A stretch of 64,000 nt of DNA from Bacillus mojavensis RO-H-1 = KCTC 3706 (GTDB lineage: Bacteria > Bacillota > Bacilli > Bacillales > Bacillaceae). Under the pieces are notes generated by a model. The model did not search any database. It worked only from the letters and a program-made list of their open reading frames with translations, and had not been told where the DNA came from. The position numbers were made by a program, and so were the translations under genes. The DNA is taken from contig NZ_JH600280.1 in the NCBI RefSeq assembly GCF_000245335.1, positions 62,001-126,000 of the forward strand. The letters run 5' to 3'. Every line of letters begins with the position of its first letter. Position 1 is the first letter of the stretch. This document shows, one piece after another, positions 47,009 to 56,204 of this stretch.

Positions 47009-47179
47009 TCATTCGTTCCCCACTATATATACTGCGGGGTCTCCACATAATTCACAGGCTGTGGATAAACTGTTAGTATGTTCGATTTTTCTGATTTCGG
47101 GCGGCAGCTCGTGGTCGTCTATGTACATATCCAGCACGGTTTCGATGTGTTCTTCACAGGAATAATACGTTTGTTTCAT
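47009..47179 (-). CDS. yyzF: YyzF, CxxH/CxxC small protein
   Basis: A 56-residue protein from ATG 47179 with CGGAGGA upstream; a longer frame to 47206 overlaps this site. It has CEEH near residue 8 and CELC near residue 44, a likely zinc site, with a short linker carrying DMYIDDHELPPEI. This CxxH/CxxC family is common next to rlmH in Bacillus. Function unknown. Confidence 0.75.
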   Translation of the reverse strand: MKQTYYSCEEHIETVLDMYIDDHELPPEIRKIEHTNSLSTACELCGDPAVYIVGNE

Positions 47180-47362
47180 GTCAAATCCTCCGATGGTTTC
47201 TTGCATTTTTGCAAATATTCTCTTCCCAATATAACCTATTTATTCACATGTTAGTAGTGCTTCGGGCTGAGTTTTATCCACAAATCGACAAACAAGCTGT
47301 TGATGACTCTATTTCGCTCGTATGTTAGTTTGGTTGTAACCGATGTTTGGGGAGGTCTGCAT

Positions 47363-47776
47363 GTGCGCTTCAGATTGGTTTGGCTTTTTGTGATCATGTT
47401 GCTGCTTCCTGGGTGTCAGTCGTCTTATTGGGTGTTAGAGAAGGATCGGATCGGTGAAGGGAGTTCCGAGCTAGAATTATACGCAAATTACCTTCAAACA
47501 CATGATGAAGTGAAAGGATACCAAGTCTTCACCATATCAGAAGGCAAAAAAATGGTCGTGGTGTCTCTCGGAAGCAGCGAGAATGATAAGAAGCTTGATG
47601 TGTCAGACGTCAAATTCTCGCCTAAAGAAACGATTGTAACTGTGAAACGAAAGCCGGCTCCCGAGGAAAATGAGAAAAGCCCTTATATTCTGATTGGACT
47701 GGACAAAATCGAAGGGGATTTAATTGTCCAAGACGAATCAGGAGATCGCTTTGAAGAAACCGATTATCAGCAATAA
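47363..47776 (+). CDS. yycS: Lipoprotein of unknown function
   Basis: About 137 residues from GTG 47363, which has GGGGAGG 7 bp upstream. A short basic N terminus and hydrophobic core (VWLFVIMLLLPG) lead to a lipobox LLPGC, so the mature protein would be lipid-anchored outside the membrane. The rest is hydrophilic with repeated beta-like segments and no catalytic motif. The symbol is assigned by position between the yyd and yyc gene series, not by recognised sequence. Confidence 0.7.
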   Translation: MRFRLVWLFVIMLLLPGCQSSYWVLEKDRIGEGSSELELYANYLQTHDEVKGYQVFTISEGKKMVVVSLGSSENDKKLDVSDVKFSPKETIVTVKRKPAPEENEKSPYILIGLDKIEGDLIVQDESGDRFEETDYQQ

Positions 47777-47811
47777 AGCCGGCGTTCGATTGAACCGCCG
47801 GCTTTTTTTTA
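47773..47811. terminator. Bidirectional terminator between yycS and yycR
   Basis: AAAGCCGGCG-ttcgattgaac-CGCCGGCTTTTTTTT. Confidence 0.88.
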
Positions 47812-49020
47812 TTGCAATGTTCCATGCGGATCAATCACAAATTTCTTCGCCGCTCCTTTGTCAAAGTCGCTGTAGCCTTTTGGCGCGTCGTCCAGAGAAA
47901 TGACAGTGGCGTTGACGGCTTTTGCGATTTGCGCTCTGCCGCTGAGGATCGCTTTCATCAAGTTGCGGTTGTATGTCATTGCGGGTGTTTGTCCGGTGAC
48001 GAAGGTGTGGGCTTTGGCCCAGCCGAGTCCAAAGCGAATTTTTAAAGAGCCTGTTTTGGCGTCCGCATCCTTTGCACCGGGATCTTCGGTCACGTATAAG
48101 CCTGGAATACCGAGACTTCCGCCGACCTGAGTGACATCCATGATCGAGTTCAGCACGGCGGCCGGCGCTTCTCCTTGGCTGCCGTGTCCGGATGCTTCAA
48201 AGCCGACACAGTCCACTGCGGCATCAACGGTTGGTTCACCTAGTATTTGTTCAATTTGTTCGCCGAGGCGGTCGTGTTTTTGCACGTTGACGGTTTCACA
48301 GCCAAAGCTTCTCGCCTGTGCCAGTCTGTCGTCGTTCAAATCGCCGACAATCACTGTGGAAGCGCCAAGGAGCTGGGCGGAGTGTGCAGCTGCTAAACCG
48401 ACAGGCCCCGCTCCTGCGATATAAACGGTAGAACCCGTTTGCACGCCCGCTGTGTATGCCCCGTGGAAGCCGGTCGGAAAAATATCGGACAGCATCGTCA
48501 AATCGAGAATCTTTTCTAACGCCTGTTCTTTATCCGGGAAGACCAACAGCTGAAAATCGGCGTACGGCACCATGACGTATTCCGACTGCCCGCCGACCCA
48601 GCCGCCCATATCAACGTAGCCATAAGCCGATCCCGGCCGGTCCGGATTGACATTCAGGCACACATGCGTTTTCTGCGTTTTGCACATCACACAGCGTCCG
48701 CAGGCAATGTTAAAGGGAACGGATACGATGTCGCCTTTTTTGATAAATTCAACGTCCCGACCTGTTTCAATGACTTCTCCCGTAATTTCATGCCCGAGCA
48801 CCAAGCCATCAGGCGCCGTCGTGCGGCCTCTGACCATGTGCTGGTCGCTTCCGCAAATGTTTGTGGTAATCACCTTCAAAATCACCCCGTGCTCACATTT
48901 CCGATTCACATTCGCCTTCGGAACGCCGGGCCCGTCCCTCAAGATTAACTCCGGATAGCCGATATCCTCCACCGCCACGTTTCCTTTGCCTTTGTACACA
49001 ACCGCTTTGTTTCCTGTCAA
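47809..49020 (-). CDS. yycR: YycR, zinc-containing alcohol/formaldehyde dehydrogenase family protein
   Basis: A 403-residue medium-chain dehydrogenase. TTG 49020 has GGGAGG at 49033-49028 with 7-bp spacing; ATGs at 49026 and 49035 lack proper sites. Catalytic zinc: CGSDQHMVRG (about 51) and GHEITGEV (about 70). Structural zinc: four Cys in CGRCVMCKTQKTHVC (about 97-111). Cofactor motif GAGPVGLAAAHSAQ (about 186-199). The arrangement matches the glutathione-independent formaldehyde dehydrogenase branch. Substrate not proven. Confidence 0.9.
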   Translation of the reverse strand: MTGNKAVVYKGKGNVAVEDIGYPELILRDGPGVPKANVNRKCEHGVILKVITTNICGSDQHMVRGRTTAPDGLVLGHEITGEVIETGRDVEFIKKGDIVSVPFNIACGRCVMCKTQKTHVCLNVNPDRPGSAYGYVDMGGWVGGQSEYVMVPYADFQLLVFPDKEQALEKILDLTMLSDIFPTGFHGAYTAGVQTGSTVYIAGAGPVGLAAAHSAQLLGASTVIVGDLNDDRLAQARSFGCETVNVQKHDRLGEQIEQILGEPTVDAAVDCVGFEASGHGSQGEAPAAVLNSIMDVTQVGGSLGIPGLYVTEDPGAKDADAKTGSLKIRFGLGWAKAHTFVTGQTPAMTYNRNLMKAILSGRAQIAKAVNATVISLDDAPKGYSDFDKGAAKKFVIDPHGTLQ

Positions 49021-49097
49021 CGCCATTCCTCCCATTCATGTGTTTGGACTTTGCGTCCTTGAACATGACTTCGGTTCGGCATGACCCTTTCCCTTTT

Positions 49098-49268
49098 TCA
49101 CGCCTGCTTTTTCTGTATTCTTACAACAACAAATATGCCAAGAAAGCAGCCGATAATGATTCCGATGATGTCGAACCAATCTGCTTTACCTCCGTTTAAC
49201 AGGAACATCGTAGCCGCCGAAATCAAACTGATGATAACTGCCAGAAGAATGACCCGTTTGGTGCGCAT
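49098..49268 (-). CDS. Small two-helix membrane protein (56 aa)
   Basis: ATG 49268 preceded by AAGGAGGA at 6-7 bp. The 56 residues start MRTKRVILLAVIISLISAAT and end VVRIQKKQA; two membrane helices joined by NGGKADWFD. The excellent ribosome site supports a real gene. It lies upstream of yycR on the same strand. The plus-strand frame over it has no comparable site. Unknown function. Confidence 0.65.
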   Translation of the reverse strand: MRTKRVILLAVIISLISAATMFLLNGGKADWFDIIGIIIGCFLGIFVVVRIQKKQA

Positions 49269-49414
49269 ATGCTTCCTCCTTTATCTGCATCCATTTTATA
49301 TATTCATTTTACAGTAATTAACACCTGTTTGCTTGAAAAGGCCATTCGAGCTTTATATGTTTAGATGGAGGCTGGACAACGTTCTATCATTGATATGTAT
49401 CACATTGCGCAACA

Positions 49415-49442
49415 GAAAAAAGAGACTTCACAAGTCTCTTCA
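49415..49442 (-). terminator. Terminator after yycQ
   Basis: Minus-strand GAGACTT-gtg-AAGTCTC followed by TTTTTT. Confidence 0.8.
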
Positions 49443-49464
49443 TAAACAGTGGTCAGTTGAATAA

Positions 49465-49701
49465 TCATTTCCTGAGAAATAATGTGACAACACTGGCTGC
49501 TAACGCAATTGCAGTATAAAGCACAACCCAAAACATGAATGAACTGTTACCAGAGGCTAACGTAAACAACAATATCAAACTCGCAATAAGCACGATGAGC
49601 GGACCCATCCAAACTTTCTTACATATGAAATAACCGGCTGCACCAATTACGCCTGACATCATCGGAAAAACAAAAACGATGAGCAGTATAACGGCTCCCA
49701 A
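49465..49701 (-). CDS. yycQ: YycQ, small membrane protein
   Basis: A 78-residue protein from TTG 49701 with AAGGGGGTT upstream. Three hydrophobic segments, from AVILLIVFVFPMMSGVIG to YTAIALAASVVTLFL, and a basic end. It is 18 bp downstream of yycP and probably in one operon with yycO and yycP. No known function. Confidence 0.78.
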   Translation of the reverse strand: MGAVILLIVFVFPMMSGVIGAAGYFICKKVWMGPLIVLIASLILLFTLASGNSSFMFWVVLYTAIALAASVVTLFLRK

Positions 49702-49719
49702 GTCGGAACCCCCTTCACC

Positions 49720-50883
49720 TTAAAAATTCTTCATCATCTCAAAATCATACAGCTTCAAATGACTCTTCGGCGCCACAATCTCCTTTACCTTCCCGATCTC
49801 TTTTTCCTTCACTTTCTTTCCGGTTTTCAGGCTGTATTGTTCAATGTATGCAGGCTGGTTGTAGGTATATGTGAAGAAATAGAGGCTGCTGCCTTTTTGT
49901 GTGATTTCTTTGAAATCGGCCTTCATTTTTTCTGGGGAAAGAGTAAAGGCGATGCTAGTTTTTCCTGTCTTTGCATCGATCTTGTATACCTTTCCGAAGC
50001 CGTCAATGAAATACAGGGACCCGTGATACGAGAAAAAGCTTTTTTTAAAGCTGAAGGGCATGGAGCTGTATATTGTTTGCTCGTCATTTTTGTATTCGGC
50101 GATATCGTAAAGCTCCACGTTACCGCTTTTCTTATTGATTTTCACCATTTGATAGAGATTGCTGGATTTTTGCCCCCGAACCATCACATATACAGCTTGA
50201 TCGTCCGCAGCAAGCTGAGACTCGATTGAGGCTCCTTCCCGATACTGCCATTCCGTGATGGCGTGATAGGTAAGCTTCTTTTGATCGGCCTGAATCTGAA
50301 GGAGCTGATAGCCTTTCTCGTCTTCTGTCGGGACAAGTGCGTAAATGGCGCCATCGTGAAATCCCGATGCTCGGATATAGTAGGGGATGACGTCTTTTTT
50401 CCACTCTCCGTCCATCTGGCGGTACAGCTCTGAGCGATATCCGCCTCCCTTTTTGTCATAGCCGGAGTTGTAGAGGGTGTAAAAGCCGTCCGTGTTTTGC
50501 AGAAACCCCGCGCTGTCGCCTGTATGCTGATAGGCTCTTTTATGGGAGTGCAAGCCGTTTTTGATCGTGAAAATCATGTTTTTGTCCTCCAGCATCACAC
50601 TGTCGTCATGAACCTTGGCGGAACCCAGCTCAAGGCCCTTCATCTGAAATGAAGACAGCGACCTGTCTTGGCTGATAAACAGGGCAAAGCTTTTCCCGCC
50701 CCCGAATGCATCTTGATCCGCTGAGGTTGAGAAATACAGCAGGACTTCTTTGTCGTTCAGAAAATCAGGGTCTCGGAGATCCTGCTGACTCACGGCTTTA
50801 TGGCTTTTGAGGGGAGAAACGAAGACAAATAGTGCGATTCCTGCGAGAATCAGCATGACAATGGTGATCATCCACTTTTTCAT
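49720..50883 (-). CDS. yycP: YycP, membrane-anchored extracytoplasmic protein
   Basis: A 387-residue protein with one N-terminal membrane segment (MITIVMLILAGIALFVFV) and a large outside domain. The domain is made of recurring beta-strand units (YTLYNSGYDKKGGGYRSELY, IYALVPTEDEKGYQLLQI, AVYVMVRGQKSSNLYQMVKI, LYFIDGFGKVYKIDAKTGKT), which suggests a beta-propeller. 10 bp downstream of yycO. No enzymatic motif; function unknown. Confidence 0.82.
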   Translation of the reverse strand: MKKWMITIVMLILAGIALFVFVSPLKSHKAVSQQDLRDPDFLNDKEVLLYFSTSADQDAFGGGKSFALFISQDRSLSSFQMKGLELGSAKVHDDSVMLEDKNMIFTIKNGLHSHKRAYQHTGDSAGFLQNTDGFYTLYNSGYDKKGGGYRSELYRQMDGEWKKDVIPYYIRASGFHDGAIYALVPTEDEKGYQLLQIQADQKKLTYHAITEWQYREGASIESQLAADDQAVYVMVRGQKSSNLYQMVKINKKSGNVELYDIAEYKNDEQTIYSSMPFSFKKSFFSYHGSLYFIDGFGKVYKIDAKTGKTSIAFTLSPEKMKADFKEITQKGSSLYFFTYTYNQPAYIEQYSLKTGKKVKEKEIGKVKEIVAPKSHLKLYDFEMMKNF

Positions 50884-50893
50884 AACCGTCTCC

Positions 50894-51631
50894 CTAATTG
50901 ATCGTCATGACGGTTGTCGTATAGGAAGAACTTGTGATGTCGCGCGGGTAAACGCCTAATCCTTTATTGCTGTCGATATCAATGCCGGCTTTCAGTAAAA
51001 ATGCAGACCATAGGAGCTTCGAACAGTTTTTGGCACCGTCATGGCCGGTATTTCTGTTATTGACGAAGTTAAATGAGTATGGGTCGCCGACTCTTGATAC
51101 CGCCCAGTCGGCAGCGGATGTTTTTTTAGATGAGGTGACGTTGACTGTTTGTACTATGGAGTTGTCTTCCACGTCTCTGGCATTATAAGCGATCTGCCTG
51201 ACGCCGTCGCTTGGAACCGATTCAACAATCTTGTCAGCGGCGGAGTACATGCCGACGTGGCCATGGTTGTAGTAGGCTGTGTAGGAGTTGGTATAGTAGA
51301 TGTTTCCTTTCGTGCTAGTGGGAAGTTTTTTCGTACCGGATGAGCCGCCCATCATGGACATGCCGCTTTCCTTGGCGAGTTGGTCTCCTTCTGCTTTATC
51401 GGCGGTAATTTCCTTGTAAAACTGTTTGAGAATCACATCGGTCTTTACGTGTTGCTGTTTGGCAATCTGGCTGGCGGACTTTGTGATTTCTTCTGGGGTC
51501 GTGCCTGGCTGAAGCGTTGCGATTTGTTCAGCATAGTTCGTGGTCCTTGCAGCTTTTGCGGGAGAAACAAACAGGCCGACGTACATTGTAAGCGCTACCA
51601 AAATAATTGACACCTTTTTCTTCATACTCAT
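50894..51631 (-). CDS. yycO: YycO, secreted NlpC/P60-like (YiiX) cysteine hydrolase
   Basis: About 245 residues from ATG 51631, which has AAAAGAGGAG 5 bp upstream. A signal peptide (KKKVSIILVALTMYVGLFVSPAKA) spans residues about 3-26 with AKA cleavage. The mature protein has a helical lead-in, then a permuted papain-type domain: NHGHVGMYSA carrying the catalytic His, GDPYSFNFVNNR, and CSKLLWSAFL carrying the catalytic Cys. Such proteins hydrolyse amide or thioester bonds outside the cell; the target is unknown. First gene of yycO-yycP-yycQ. Confidence 0.82.
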   Translation of the reverse strand: MSMKKKVSIILVALTMYVGLFVSPAKAARTTNYAEQIATLQPGTTPEEITKSASQIAKQQHVKTDVILKQFYKEITADKAEGDQLAKESGMSMMGGSSGTKKLPTSTKGNIYYTNSYTAYYNHGHVGMYSAADKIVESVPSDGVRQIAYNARDVEDNSIVQTVNVTSSKKTSAADWAVSRVGDPYSFNFVNNRNTGHDGAKNCSKLLWSAFLLKAGIDIDSNKGLGVYPRDITSSSYTTTVMTIN

Positions 51632-51779
51632 GACATCTCCTCTTTTCATGTGTGTAGGAAAGAAGATTTCCTTTATCATCATTATATTAGGGAAATGTGG
51701 AAGGTAACTAGGTGATTTACAGAATTTTTAGAAATCATTTACAGGAAGGTTGTCTCACAAAAAAAGGCCTTCCCCAGGC

Positions 51780-52250
51780 CTAGATCTTCTTACTCATGAT
51801 CACATCAGTCTCCTGAAATCCCGTTTGCTCATACAGCCGCCTTGCCGTCTCATTGTGAGCGAATACGTGGAGAGACAGCTTTCGAATGCCCATGTTTCCT
51901 GCCATCTCATCCAGTGCGTTCAAGGCTTGCTTCGCGAAACCTTTTCCCCGATATGATTCATACAATCCGAAATCGTAAATAAACGCTTCCTGCTGCGGGT
52001 GTTCCGGTTCTGCGTGAATCCAGAGCCAGCCAGCCGTTTCCTTACCGTTCAGGATGATACTCCACAGATGGTGATGATGCGTTTGCAGCCCATTCGGCAG
52101 CAAATCAGAGAAAGTCTGTTTGGACAAAAGCATGGCCTCTTCAGGGAGCCACGATCCTGCCTTTATCTTTTCTTTTGCATAATGCTTAGTCGTGTATGTC
52201 AGATAGGATCGAAATTCCTCGGCTTGCATAGGTGTCAGCGTAATGGTCAT
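51780..52250 (-). CDS. yycN: YycN, GNAT-family N-acetyltransferase
   Basis: A 156-residue GNAT protein. Acetyl-CoA-binding motif A: YESYRGKGFAKQALNALDEMA (split as YRGKGFAKQAL about 110-120), preceded by the FIYDFGLY strand; motif B: LHVFAHNETARRLYEQTGF (about 131-149). ATG 52250 has AGGAGAGGCG upstream. Acceptor unknown. Confidence 0.9.
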   Translation of the reverse strand: MTITLTPMQAEEFRSYLTYTTKHYAKEKIKAGSWLPEEAMLLSKQTFSDLLPNGLQTHHHHLWSIILNGKETAGWLWIHAEPEHPQQEAFIYDFGLYESYRGKGFAKQALNALDEMAGNMGIRKLSLHVFAHNETARRLYEQTGFQETDVIMSKKI

Positions 52251-52359
52251 ATCGCCTCTCCTTTATTTATTGACTAGAGGATTTTACATAAAATAGAAGG
52301 AGGTGTTACTATCATGATAAGCAATGAGATTGATAAATGAATAGAGAAGGGAGTTTCAA

Positions 52360-53457
52360 ATGAATAAGATTGCACCTGCAGAAATCGCTAACATGCTCAA
52401 CGATTGGTACCTTGCGATCAAGAAACATGAAGTTGAAGAGTCCGCCCGTATCTTTGAAGAAGTGAAGCCTTTATTGGATGATATGGAAGAGGATCAGGAG
52501 GTGCTTGCCTACTTCTCCTTATTAGAATTGCGCCATAAAGTTTTGCTTCATGAAGCGAGAGGGCTGGGCTTTCAGCATGAGGAATCTCCTCATATGAATG
52601 CTACGTCAGACATGCTGAAATATTACTTTTTTCTGTTTGAAGGCATGTATGAAGCCTATAAAAATCATTACGAAATTGCCATCGGGCTCTATAAAGAAGC
52701 GGAGCAGTATCTCAGCAACATTCCCGATCCGATCGAAAAGGCCGAATTTCATCTGAAGGTCGGAAAGCTCTATTATAAGCTGGGACAAAATATTGTGTCT
52801 CTCAACCATACACGGCAAGCGGTCAAAACCTTCAGAGAAGAAACGGATTACAAAAAGAAACTCGCCTCCGCGTTAATTACGATGTCAGGCAATTTTACTG
52901 AGATGAACCAGTTTGAAGAGGCGGAAAGCTATTTGGATGAAGCCATTCGCATGACGAGAGAATTAGAGGACCATTTTTTTGAAGCCCAGCTTTTACATAA
53001 CTTTGGACTTCTCCATGCCCAAAGCGGCAAATCAGACGAGGCGATCTCAAAATTAGAAGAGGCGTTACAGAATGAAGAGTACGCCCGATCTGCCTATTAC
53101 TATCATTCTGTTTACTTGCTGATACGAGAGCTGTTTAAGACGGAAAAGAAAGAACAGGCCCTAGCTTATTACCAAAATTTGAAGGAAAAATTAAATACTG
53201 AGCCGAATAAGGTATGTGAGGCAAAAATTGATATTTTATATGCCATTTACGCAGAAGGAGGTCATGCGGAAACGTTTCACTTATGCAAAGAACATATGGA
53301 TGTGTTGATGTCGGAGAGAGAATACGACAGTGTAAGAGAACTTTCCATTTTGGCTGGCCAACGGTATAGGGAAAATGAGCTTTACAAAGAAGCTGCCCAC
53401 TTTTTTTATGAAGCATTACAGATTGAAGAACTCATTAAACAAACGGAGGTTATGTAA
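52360..53457 (+). CDS. rapG: RapG, response-regulator-binding Rap protein
   Basis: A 365-residue Rap-family protein with an N-terminal three-helix bundle (IANMLNDWYLAIKKHEVEES) and about seven TPR-like repeats in the C-terminal two-thirds (e.g. LKVGKLYYKLGQ, NFTEMNQFEEAESYLDEAI, LHNFGLLHAQSGKSDEAI). In B. subtilis RapG interferes with DegU (and is reported to act on ComA), and PhrG relieves it. GAAGGGAG precedes ATG. It ends directly against phrG. The C-terminal PhrG sequence matches strain 168, supporting the assignment. Confidence 0.93.
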   Translation: MNKIAPAEIANMLNDWYLAIKKHEVEESARIFEEVKPLLDDMEEDQEVLAYFSLLELRHKVLLHEARGLGFQHEESPHMNATSDMLKYYFFLFEGMYEAYKNHYEIAIGLYKEAEQYLSNIPDPIEKAEFHLKVGKLYYKLGQNIVSLNHTRQAVKTFREETDYKKKLASALITMSGNFTEMNQFEEAESYLDEAIRMTRELEDHFFEAQLLHNFGLLHAQSGKSDEAISKLEEALQNEEYARSAYYYHSVYLLIRELFKTEKKEQALAYYQNLKEKLNTEPNKVCEAKIDILYAIYAEGGHAETFHLCKEHMDVLMSEREYDSVRELSILAGQRYRENELYKEAAHFFYEALQIEELIKQTEVM

Positions 53458-53574
53458 ATGAAAAAATTTCTAATTGGCGCAGGCGTTGCAGCAGTGATTT
53501 TATCCGGCTGGTTTATTGCAGATCATCAATCCCACTCACAAGAGATGAAAGTCGCTGAGAAAATGATTGGATAA
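53458..53574 (+). CDS. phrG: PhrG, secreted signalling peptide precursor
   Basis: 38 codons starting immediately after the rapG stop with CGGAGG about 15 bp upstream. Basic start and hydrophobic core (KKFLIGAGVAAVILSGWFIA) form an export signal, followed by a polar segment ending EKMIG, the mature PhrG pentapeptide. The exported and cleaved peptide is re-imported by Opp and inhibits RapG. Confidence 0.93.
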   Translation: MKKFLIGAGVAAVILSGWFIADHQSHSQEMKVAEKMIG

Positions 53575-53575
53575 T

Positions 53576-53607
53576 AAAAAAACCCCCGCTGGGATGCGGG
53601 GGTTTTC
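53576..53607. terminator. Bidirectional terminator between phrG and rocF
   Basis: AAAAAACCCCCGC-tgggat-GCGGGGGTTTT. Confidence 0.9.
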
Positions 53608-53613
53608 ACATGT

Positions 53614-54504
53614 CTACAGCAACTTCTTCCCTAACAGGGATTCTACAAGCTCTACTGCTGTTTGGCCAGTCTTGTTTTCATGATCAAGGATCGGGTTGAC
53701 CTCAACGAATTCAGCTGAGGTGATGATGCCTGCGTCATACAGCATTTCCATAGCCAGGTGGCTTTCGCGGTAGCTGATGCCGCCGACGACAGGGGTTCCG
53801 ACACCCGGTGCGTCGTTTGGATCAAGTCCGTCCAGATCAAGACTGAGATGGACGCCGTCGCAGTCTGACAAATAATCGAGGGTTTCTTCAATCACCTTTG
53901 TCATGCCGAGACGGTCGATTTCATGCATCGTGTACACCTTCATGCCGCTTTCCTTAATATACTGGCGCTCTCCTTCATCAAGTGACCGGGCGCCGATAAT
54001 GACGACATGTTCTGGTTTGATTTTAGGCGCGTAGCCTTCAAGGTTAACCAGTGACTCGTGCCCGATGCCGAGGCTGACCGCAAGCGGCATGCCGTGAATA
54101 TTGCCTGAAGGTGATGTTTCAAGCGTATTCAGGTCACCGTGCGCGTCATACCAGATGACGCCGAGCTTATCGTAATGCTTTGCTGTACCTGCGAGCGTAC
54201 CGATCGCGATACTGTGATCGCCGCCCAGAACAAGCGGGAATTTTTTCTCTTCAATCACGGTGTTCACCTTTTGAGCGAGCTTTTCGTTTCCTGCCAGTAC
54301 GGAATTTAGGTTTTTCAGTTCTTCATCGTTTTTGATCTTTTCACGGCTGATCGGAATGTCACCGAGATCTTCAACCGTATAACCCATTTCTGACAGCCTC
54401 TCAATCAGATGGGCATACCGGATGGCACTTGGTCCCATGTCCACTCCGCGTCGTGCTTGTCCTAAATCCATTGGCATTCCAATAACCGAAATCGTTTTAT
54501 CCAT
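53614..54504 (-). CDS. rocF: RocF, arginase
   Basis: A 296-residue arginase converting arginine to ornithine and urea. Manganese ligands: GGDHSIAIG (about 96-104), WYDAHGDLNT (about 121-130), and LDLDGLDPNDAPG (about 225-237). ATG 54504 has GAGGTGG upstream; a GTG at 54516 lies on this site. Third gene of rocDEF. Confidence 0.96.
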   Translation of the reverse strand: MDKTISVIGMPMDLGQARRGVDMGPSAIRYAHLIERLSEMGYTVEDLGDIPISREKIKNDEELKNLNSVLAGNEKLAQKVNTVIEEKKFPLVLGGDHSIAIGTLAGTAKHYDKLGVIWYDAHGDLNTLETSPSGNIHGMPLAVSLGIGHESLVNLEGYAPKIKPEHVVIIGARSLDEGERQYIKESGMKVYTMHEIDRLGMTKVIEETLDYLSDCDGVHLSLDLDGLDPNDAPGVGTPVVGGISYRESHLAMEMLYDAGIITSAEFVEVNPILDHENKTGQTAVELVESLLGKKLL

Positions 54505-54577
54505 CTGTGATTCCACCTCAACATATAAGATAATGTCCTATGCGGGTTATAACAAAGATGACTTGCGGACAACGTTT

Positions 54578-55981
54578 TTAAAGCTCTAGCTGACGATTTG
54601 CCTGCTTGCGTTTTTTAATGACGACATGATAAATGATGTAGCAAATGACCATAAAAGGTACTCCGCAATACAGCGCGATACGCTGCTCCGGATCAAACGC
54701 GAGACTGATGAGAACGACTGTATTTAACGTTAGGCCGATCAGCGGAAGCACCGGATATAGCGGTGTTTTAAATTTCAAATCTTCCGTCTTGCCGCCTTCA
54801 CGGATATATTTGCGTCTAAACATGATTTGGGAAAGCGAAATCGTAATCCAGCCGACCTGTGCGCTCATGCCCGCCAAGGATAGAAGCACCATATATACGG
54901 TTTCAGCCCGCGCAAATTTTGTCAGAAGTGACAGGCAGGCAACAGCCATCGTCACGATTAACGCATTCATCGGCACACCGCGTTTATTTGTCTTGCCAAT
55001 CGCTTTGAAGGCCTGTCCTTCATTCGCCATCGCGAACAGGATACGTGTCGATGCGTATAAACCTGAGTTTGCAACGGATAGCAGCGCGATTAAAATCACA
55101 AAGTTCATGATGTCAGCAGCATATGGAATTCCGATTTGCTCAAATACGACAACAAACGGACTCTCCACGACTCCCGCCTGTTTCCACGGAATCATGCCGG
55201 CAATGACAACGATTGATAGAACAAAGAAGACCAGTGTTCTCCAAACCGTCTGTCTGATTGACCGCGGAATCGTTTTTTCAGGGTTTTCACTTTCTCCCGC
55301 AGCAACCCCGATCAGCTCTGTTCCCTGGAACGCGAAGTTCACAGTAATCATTGTGATCAGCATTGCTTTTATGCCGTTCGGGAATAACCCATCTTCATAA
55401 AAATGCGTCAGAAACGGTGCTTGCTCTCCGCCTTTTAGGTCAATGAAGCCGAACATAGCGGCTCCGCCGAGAATAATAAATAAAAGGATAATCAATATTT
55501 TAATGCCCGAAAACCAAAATTCAGATTCTGCAAAGGCTTTCGCGGTTATCGCATTTAAGGTAAACATGAGGGCCGCAAAGACCAGACACCAGATCCAGAC
55601 CTCCACATGCGGAAACCAGCGCTGCATCAGCTGTCCCGCTGATAAAAATTCAATAGCGCATGTAACCGCCCAGCCGAGCCAGTACAGCCAGCCAAACGCA
55701 AATCCGAAGGCCGGGCTGATAAATTTTGTCGCATAGGTCTGGAAGGACCCCGACACAGGAAAGGCGACCGCAAGCTCCCCTAAGCAAAGCATGGTCAAAA
55801 ACATGATAAAGCCGCCCACTAAATAGGACAGAACCGCACCGAGCGGTCCTGCTTGGTTAATGGTAAACCCGGTTCCCAGGAAGAAACCGGTTCCGATCAC
55901 TCCGCCCAATGAAATCATAAACAAGTGGCGAGATTTCATTGTCCGCTGGAGCTGATTTCCGTTATCTTGGTTCGTATTCAC
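54578..55981 (-). CDS. rocE: RocE, arginine/ornithine permease
   Basis: A 467-residue APC-family amino-acid permease with 12 hydrophobic segments. GTG 55981 has AAGGGGTG upstream; the frame continues further up but without a ribosome site. The segment SRHLFMISLGGVIGTGFFLG near residue 20-40 and the later GTELIGVAAGESENPEKTIP are standard family motifs. It imports arginine (and ornithine) for the arginase pathway. Middle gene of rocDEF. Confidence 0.94.
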   Translation of the reverse strand: MNTNQDNGNQLQRTMKSRHLFMISLGGVIGTGFFLGTGFTINQAGPLGAVLSYLVGGFIMFLTMLCLGELAVAFPVSGSFQTYATKFISPAFGFAFGWLYWLGWAVTCAIEFLSAGQLMQRWFPHVEVWIWCLVFAALMFTLNAITAKAFAESEFWFSGIKILIILLFIILGGAAMFGFIDLKGGEQAPFLTHFYEDGLFPNGIKAMLITMITVNFAFQGTELIGVAAGESENPEKTIPRSIRQTVWRTLVFFVLSIVVIAGMIPWKQAGVVESPFVVVFEQIGIPYAADIMNFVILIALLSVANSGLYASTRILFAMANEGQAFKAIGKTNKRGVPMNALIVTMAVACLSLLTKFARAETVYMVLLSLAGMSAQVGWITISLSQIMFRRKYIREGGKTEDLKFKTPLYPVLPLIGLTLNTVVLISLAFDPEQRIALYCGVPFMVICYIIYHVVIKKRKQANRQLEL

Positions 55982-56204
55982 ATTCTGCACCCCTTCAGCA
56001 ACTTGTATTGGATCTAAGCTGGAACATCTACATGGTGCGTATCCCAGTTTGCTGTCCAAAGAGTCTCTATCTATTTAATATAAAATTCACTTCTTCTCAT
56101 AAAGATACATTATACTAAAATACTGTAGCTGAGCAAATAGGGAGTGCTAATTTTTATGTTGTAAATTTATACAAACGAAGTGAATATACCGCCATGATGC
56201 GGAT

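Noticed and set aside
54645-55400. 251-codon plus-strand frame
   Set aside because: Antisense to rocE, which has full permease motifs; no ribosome site and no recognisable protein.
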